Position numbers and translations under genes: made by a program
DNA from: Prosapia bicincta
Taxonomy: Eukaryota > Arthropoda > Insecta > Hemiptera > Cercopidae
Direction: 5' to 3'
Assembly: GCA_036971475.1 (NCBI GenBank)
Contig: JBAIZL010000003.1
Span: forward strand, 107,117,570-107,181,569
DNA length: 64,000 nt
Shown here: positions 59,314 to 64,000 of the stretch, one piece after another
Numbering within the stretch: position 1 is the stretch's first letter
Layout: each line of letters opens with the position of its first letter
Notes under the pieces: generated by a model
The model's input: only the letters and a program-made list of their open reading frames with translations
Told to the model about the DNA's origin: nothing
Databases searched by the model: none

Positions 59314-59334
59314 CTAAACAAAAAGTAAAAGAAA

Positions 59335-59575
59335 TTTAAATTGTATCAACTATTCTTTGAGCTTAGATTGTGAGGTTATGTTAAGAACAAATAAATGACG
59401 TATATAATACTCACAAATAAATATATTCTACAACTAGTTAAATACCAAATATTATCTGATAATAACCTTAATTTCAATTTTAGTTTAAGTAGTTGTAAGT
59501 TAAAGTTGTAGTAGTAACACTCACTGATGATGATGATGCCATTGTTATTGAAACGCGTCTTCTTTCCTTAAATGT
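59335..59575 (+). repeat. PLE-type remnant with one hammerhead
   Basis: TATTCTTTGAGCTTAG plus GTGAGGTTATGTTA at 59349-59382 match 21661-21695. A hammerhead core at 59524-59553 ends in GAAACGCGTC. The mirror core seen at 21.7 kb is missing. Confidence 0.68.
59524..59553 (+). ncRNA. Hammerhead ribozyme core
   Basis: CTGATGA, stem II GATGAT...GTTATT (wobble-rich, six pairs), GAAA, palindromic stem III ACGCGT, C17. Stem I is not supported. Confidence 0.72.
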
Positions 59576-59889
59576 GAATATAATTTTACAAGAACTCTTG
59601 TAGAAATAAAGGAAACTAATAATTTTAAACTTTTTTAGAAACTAATAATTTTGTAAACTTTAAAGAAACAGAATTTAGATTTTAGGTGTCTTTTTATTTC
59701 TTGCTACTTTCTCTCATGAAAATAATTTCTACTGTATAAAGCCTTATCAATTTAAAAATGTATCTGTGTTCAGCAGTTAAGGTCAAAGATTTTTATGTAC
59801 ATCTGTGACAAACATTACGCAAGATTTTATAATACCTAAGTAATATTATGTTATTAATCACTTAAACATTACTTTATGACTATCCGAAC

Positions 59890-60085
59890 TTTGAATTTAG
59901 TAAATTTGTTAAAACTTACTGAGACAGAACGTTTCCGCTCGCTATGTGCCGAACATCATCAGTTTCTTCAGTGAGAAAACACTGATGAAGATCGGCACAT
60001 AGCGATAGAAAACGTTCTGTCGCAGTAAGTTTTAACAAATTTACTAAATTCAAAGTCCGGATAGTCATAAACTAATGTTTAAGTG
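59890..60085. repeat. Inverted hammerhead pair, compact
   Basis: Arms of about 80 bases (59890-59962 and 59980-60075) share ACTATCCG, AATTTAGTAAATTTGTTAAAA, ACAGAACGTTT and CTATGTGCCGA. Minus-strand core: CTGATGA (59962-59956), stem II GTTCG...CGAGC, GGAAACGTT. Plus-strand core: CTGATGA (59982-59988), ATCG...CGAT, GAAA (60008), AACGTT, C17, then TGT pairing with ACA. Confidence 0.72.
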
Positions 60086-60379
60086 ATTAATAAGATTCAC
60101 CAAACGTAATGGACTACAAAATTCAAAAATTATGTTATTGTTTAATTAATTCCTTACTGTTATATATACTGGCATCGTTAGAACCTATTTACTAAAGATC
60201 TCTTGTAATGATGTACTTTTGTCATGCTATTAGGAAAATGTTTTTAACTAGTTAAATATGTTTTAGTGTTTACTCTCAAAGTATTGCCAGGTTGTGGTAG
60301 ATATTCGACATTGTGTTACGTGAAAATATATCTTAGACTCTCCTCCTAGTCAAAGAACTCAAATATAGTGTCTTATGTG

Positions 60380-60760
60380 AAGACACCATAGTGTAGCGTA
60401 TGCAACCACGACCCCACGAATCCAACCTCAACCTAATGACACCCTCCCGGGTGAAAAGCCTCGACCCGTGGCATACTTTTACCACTAGTGGTGAAAAGTC
60501 TTACAGCCTTACTATAAGTCCTCCTAGACTGGGGGCCCGCCCCTGGGACCAGACAAACTGCAACCTGACACAGTGGTTGGATCGCTTTTCCAGTACTATT
60601 CGGGATCAAGCGATCGGATTTTCTTACCTCAATACCCAGTCTGATTAGTTTATTCCAGATAGTGGAATCAGACTGGAGTCTCGTTTGGCCTTACCTAAGG
60701 GCCGGACCCTCAGACTCTGGACTGGATCCTATGTGGACATAAACCCATGCCGTTAGTAGC
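60380..60760 (+). other. G+C-richer patch with an 82-codon frame
   Basis: Composition rises sharply here (GGGGGCCCGCCCCTGGG near 60530). The frame at 60400-60648 (contains RVKSLDPWHTFTTSGEKSY and LTQWLDRFSSTIRDQAIGF) ends in TAG. CAGTCTGATTAG...AATCAGACTG (60628-60672) is a small inverted repeat. It could be a fragment of a mobile element or an exon; no family recognised. Confidence 0.35.
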
Positions 60761-61369
60761 AGAAACTGCTCTTTTATCGTCGATCTTTTGCTCTTTTTCT
60801 GGTAAACAACCCTACTCATAGTATGCAAAAATGTCTTTCACAGAGCCAGACGATAATTACTACGCCCTTTCCAAAGTTCTACCTGATTTCATTTAACCTT
60901 TTTCTTACATGGGATGTAACTTATAATTAAAAGTATTTTAGTGTCCAGCTTACGACCGCACAATAATTTTTTTTTTTTTTAACAATTATTTTTCTCCTTT
61001 CACTAATCATCATATTAAAAAAAAACTTGCAAACTCAAACTTTTGATTTTTAACAATTTGTTACTATTTACCGATATTACATTTTCTTTATTTTATTTCT
61101 TGACACCCTTTTACAGAAAAAATATATTATAAAAAATGCAATAAAAATTGTAATAACTTTAGTAAATATTGTCAGAGTTTAACGATTCAAAATTAAAACA
61201 TTTAGCGGTGTTTACGCTTTAGTGGTATTCACTGTACACTTATATAATAAAAGCATTTTATTCTAGAAAGACATTCGATATTTTTTTTTCAAAATTTGCA
61301 AAACTCATTCATAGAGTGCAGTGAAAACATTCAAATGCTGATTATTTCAAATTTATATTGTTAGTTCAC
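60761..61369. other. Non-coding stretch
   Basis: A+T-rich, with a T run at 60967-60980. Nothing recognised. Confidence 0.5.
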
Positions 61370-61510
61370 ACACTCATATCAATGTTGTTCCAATTTTCCA
61401 TTTATAATAAAATACTATTTATTCTTCCATTAAAGTCCAAATACATTTTTCTAAACATTGTAAGAGATACCACTTGATATTAATATTGTTTTTTCTAAAT
61501 ATTAATTTAT
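61370..61510. repeat. Third copy of the 54.9/55.1-kb dispersed repeat
   Basis: TTAGTTCACACACTC, AATAAAATACTATT, TCCAAATACATTTTTCTAAA and CACTTGATATTAATA align with the 54890-55200 copies. Confidence 0.6.
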
Positions 61511-62300
61511 TATTTCAATATAAAAACTAATTAATTTGAGTTTTATATGAAAAAAAAACATTTCGCAATAGGGTTTGCCTAGGTATGTGATATAGTTATC
61601 CCCCCTTTGGATTAAGATAAACGATAACATATGATTTCATAAAACAGCTCATTTTATGTTATAGGTTATGTGGTAGAGCAGCTGTTTCAACGCATAGGTT
61701 ATATTGCTTCATTTATAATAATTGTAACTATACAATAACAAGTAACTTTGTTGACCTAATTAGAAATTGACTTTAAAAAATTGTAGTTTATATTACTTAT
61801 AATTCAGGCTCGGCATTGTTAGATCAGTCAGGACGTGTGGTATCTAGATTTGCACAGAAATATTTTCTTCTGTTTCCATCTTTTCAACTATTGCTGAAAC
61901 TAATGTTTAAGTCCATTTACATTTTCTGATTGCTTAATACACTCGTACGAGCAGCGTCCCCAGACGTGTTGACTCTCACCCTATTAGTAAACTTACCCAC
62001 CGTGTAATCTGCAGGTCAAATGTACTCGCCATCAAAGGCCGGACTCGATCAACACCGTGTAACACGTACTGGTCACTTGACTATGTAATATACACCAGGA
62101 TGCAATCAGTGACTGCATCAAAGCGGCGGGTCCAGGCAATTGCGTCCTTCTCAGATTGATGCATAATGTTTAACTTGTGACGTGGGAGGCATCAGGAGTG
62201 GACAACGTCTTAAATATGGTTTACGCCAACACAAAACTTACTACAAGTTTGATCTCTTGTGGAACTAATTATAATCATTAAAATTATTGTAAAAAAGAGA
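61511..62300. other. Non-coding stretch
   Basis: 61625-61700 resembles 52345-52410. A G+C-richer patch at 61940-62170 has no open frame of note. No gene supported. Confidence 0.45.
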
Positions 62301-62307
62301 ATATTTG

Positions 62308-62350
62308 CAACCTTCTGAAGATGCTATGTTGGCGAAATGTACATCAAGGG
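62308..62350 (+). ncRNA. Hammerhead ribozyme, complete fold
   Basis: Stem I CCTT/AAGG, CTGAAGA (62315-62321), short stem II GCT...GGC, GAAA (62334-62337), palindromic stem III ATGTACAT, C17. The core is canonical; the weak stem II is the only concern. Confidence 0.8.
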
Positions 62351-62589
62351 TGTTTAAATATTTGTAGCAAGGGTTATTGTTATTTAATTATCATAATTAC
62401 GCTACTGTGCTCTGTATAAAATTTCATTGAAATTATTAAAAATAATAATTATTAAAAGTTAACAAAAAAATTAAATTTTTTTTATTTGATTCCGTCTACA
62501 ACTTTAAGATAATAGTTTAATCTTGAACAATTAAACCTGTAGTTATTGTATTACACATTTACTTATTAAAACTTCTAAACTACAAATAA

Positions 62590-63210
62590 AAGTACACATT
62601 TGAGTACATTATCCGCCTTTCCTAACATTTTAATATTTTCCTTTGTGTATACGGGTTTCGGAATTACAACATTTTCAAAACTTGAAACGTACTGTTGGCC
62701 CTTATCTTTAGCCAGTATTATATACTTTTAGCCACGCCCCCACCACTTGCTGACCTCGCTTCCTATTGGCACAATTCTACTTTCGACTCTCCGTGGTTAG
62801 CGACTTAATAGGTTCAAACGTTTAAAGGTATATACAAATATTTATAACAGAAATGAAGATGAGTATATTATGAATTTAACTTAGTCAGCCGGAAGATGAT
62901 TGTTAAAATGATTGGAGTTAAATGTTGGGAATTTACACAAAACGATACCCAAAATGGGGTTCAACAAACAATGCATAATAAATATAACTACTTTATACGT
63001 AAGAATCAAGAATAAATAGTTTTTATCAAGATGTGTGGTTAAAAAAATACTCAAGATTAGGGTGAACAATACGATTTCAGTTTTTAAAATGGAGTGATTC
63101 CGAAACGCGTCAACAAAGGAAAATATTGTTATGTTAGGAAAAAACAGAGAAATGTCCGTAAATATGTACAAATACACGTAACAGAAATGGAGATGAGTAT
63201 ATTATGAATT
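62590..63210. repeat. Inverted pair of decayed PLE-type ends
   Basis: Left 62600-62685 and right 63083-63165 share, inverted, TTTCCTAACAT, AATATTTTCCTTTGT and GGGTTTCGGAAT/ATTCCGAAACGCG. AGATGAGTATATTATGAATT repeats directly at 62856 and 63192. CTGANGA boxes are lost on both sides. About 400 bases lie between, including a G+C-richer part at 62730-62810. Confidence 0.65.
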
Positions 63211-63234
63211 ACAAATAAACGTTTTTATTTAGTG

Positions 63235-63285
63235 TATTTCTAATGAACGTTTCGATTGGAAGTCAATCATCTTAAAAGGAACGTT
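63235..63285 (-). ncRNA. Hammerhead remnant, core mutated
   Basis: Minus strand: TTTAAGA in the CTGAAGA slot (63276-63270), perfect stem II GATTG...CAATC, GAAA (63253-63250), then ACGTTCAT and T. The mutated box predicts no activity. Confidence 0.6.
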
Positions 63286-64000
63286 TACAATAATAATGCC
63301 TATTGTGTCAATGTTAAAGTGACGTCACATGAAACTGTAACGTGTACTTGTACTGTATTAGGTTTGTTTCAGATTTAGCGTGACACATCAAACATTTCCT
63401 CCATTGTCGTCTGAGAACGCTCTCTGATGCACTTACACGAACTCTGGTTGAAATTAAATAATTACAAAGACAACAAAGAAACTTAACAAAACCTTCTGGA
63501 AGGGGTGGAATGAATTATCACTTTAATTTATTTACCACGCCGTTTCATGAACACGTTTTTAATCCGTTCAAATGAGTTAAAAGTTTAATTATTCTCTGTT
63601 CAAAAGAAGATTCTCTTTCGTGGGTGTTTTTTAAACGTAATTTACACAAAATGTCTTGTAGTATTTTGGGTGATATTTTTGGAGATTAATGTACAGAAAA
63701 CATTTAATACGAAGTATTTTCAAGGTTTCTTCAAATCTTGCTACTCTTTGCATATATATATAACTTTGCAACACTGTTTTCTCGTATTCCCTTATCACTT
63801 GCACTATATTGTATATAAACAATAATCTTATTTGGTATATTTGAGGGACGACTTTCGAGTGACTTTCGACTAATAATTACGTTCTTACATTTTTAAGCTT
63901 ACTAAGACGACTGACAATTTGTTGTAGTTTAAAAAACAGTCCTCTAAATAAATTTGAAAATTGGAATACGTATTAATTAGTTTTCGAAAATCGACTTCCA
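63286..64000. other. Non-coding stretch to window end
   Basis: A+T-rich. A 63-codon minus-strand frame at 63822-63631 has no signature. Nothing else recognised. Confidence 0.5.

Overview
The window is A+T-rich eukaryotic DNA with no host gene that I can name. It carries several retroelement fragments, two hAT-type DNA transposon remnants, long satellite and minisatellite blocks, (TA)n and (CA)n microsatellites and many inverted repeats. Intronless Jockey-type and RNase H-bearing LINEs, a GIY-YIG Penelope-like element (PLE) and long (TA)n tracts fit a repeat-rich invertebrate genome. An arthropod is the likeliest source, but that is inference.

Layout. 1-6.6 kb: a 23-bp minisatellite (2.40-3.37 kb) and a G+C-richer array of 115-bp units (5.07-6.56 kb). 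6.9-12.8 kb: a run of inverted repeats, several with hammerhead ribozyme (HHR) cores. 14.4-15.0 kb: a hAT-like element containing a complete HHR fold. 15.5-16.9 kb: the 3' part of an RNase H-bearing LINE, minus strand. 17-22 kb: short tandem repeats, a GAY-triplet block and two more HHR inverted pairs. 22.16-22.93 kb: a non-autonomous hAT element with a perfect 8-bp target duplication. 23.5-25.3 kb: a decayed Jockey-type LINE, plus strand. 27.2-30.1 kb: a PLE in partial tandem (RT, YVDD box, GIY-YIG) with an HHR between copies. 31.9-33.05 kb: a 1.1-kb palindrome of two inverted PLE 3' ends, each with an intact HHR.

33.2-44.6 kb is layered. A 2.4-kb segment occurs twice in direct orientation (33.2-35.7 and 42.2-44.6 kb). 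A Jockey-type LINE interrupts the second copy, and an EN-RT-RNase H LINE sits inside that Jockey element with a 12-bp target duplication. The 23.5-25.3 kb Jockey copy shows the empty site. 44.7-48.2 kb is a higher-order satellite (four ~141-bp monomers per 563-bp unit). 50.2-52.3 and 52.9-53.7 kb are 50-bp and 33-bp minisatellites. 54-64 kb holds (TA)n tracts, a 978-bp tandem duplication, more HHR remnants and two small unidentified coding-like patches.

The unifying signal is the hammerhead ribozyme. About twenty sites on both strands share the order CTGANGA - stem II - GAAA - short palindromic stem III (ACGCGT, ATGTACAT and similar) - H17, many as inverted pairs. HHRs in the terminal repeats of PLEs are established. 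The inverted-pair architecture, and a variant core in which C3-G8 appears replaced by U3-A8, are the points most worth checking.
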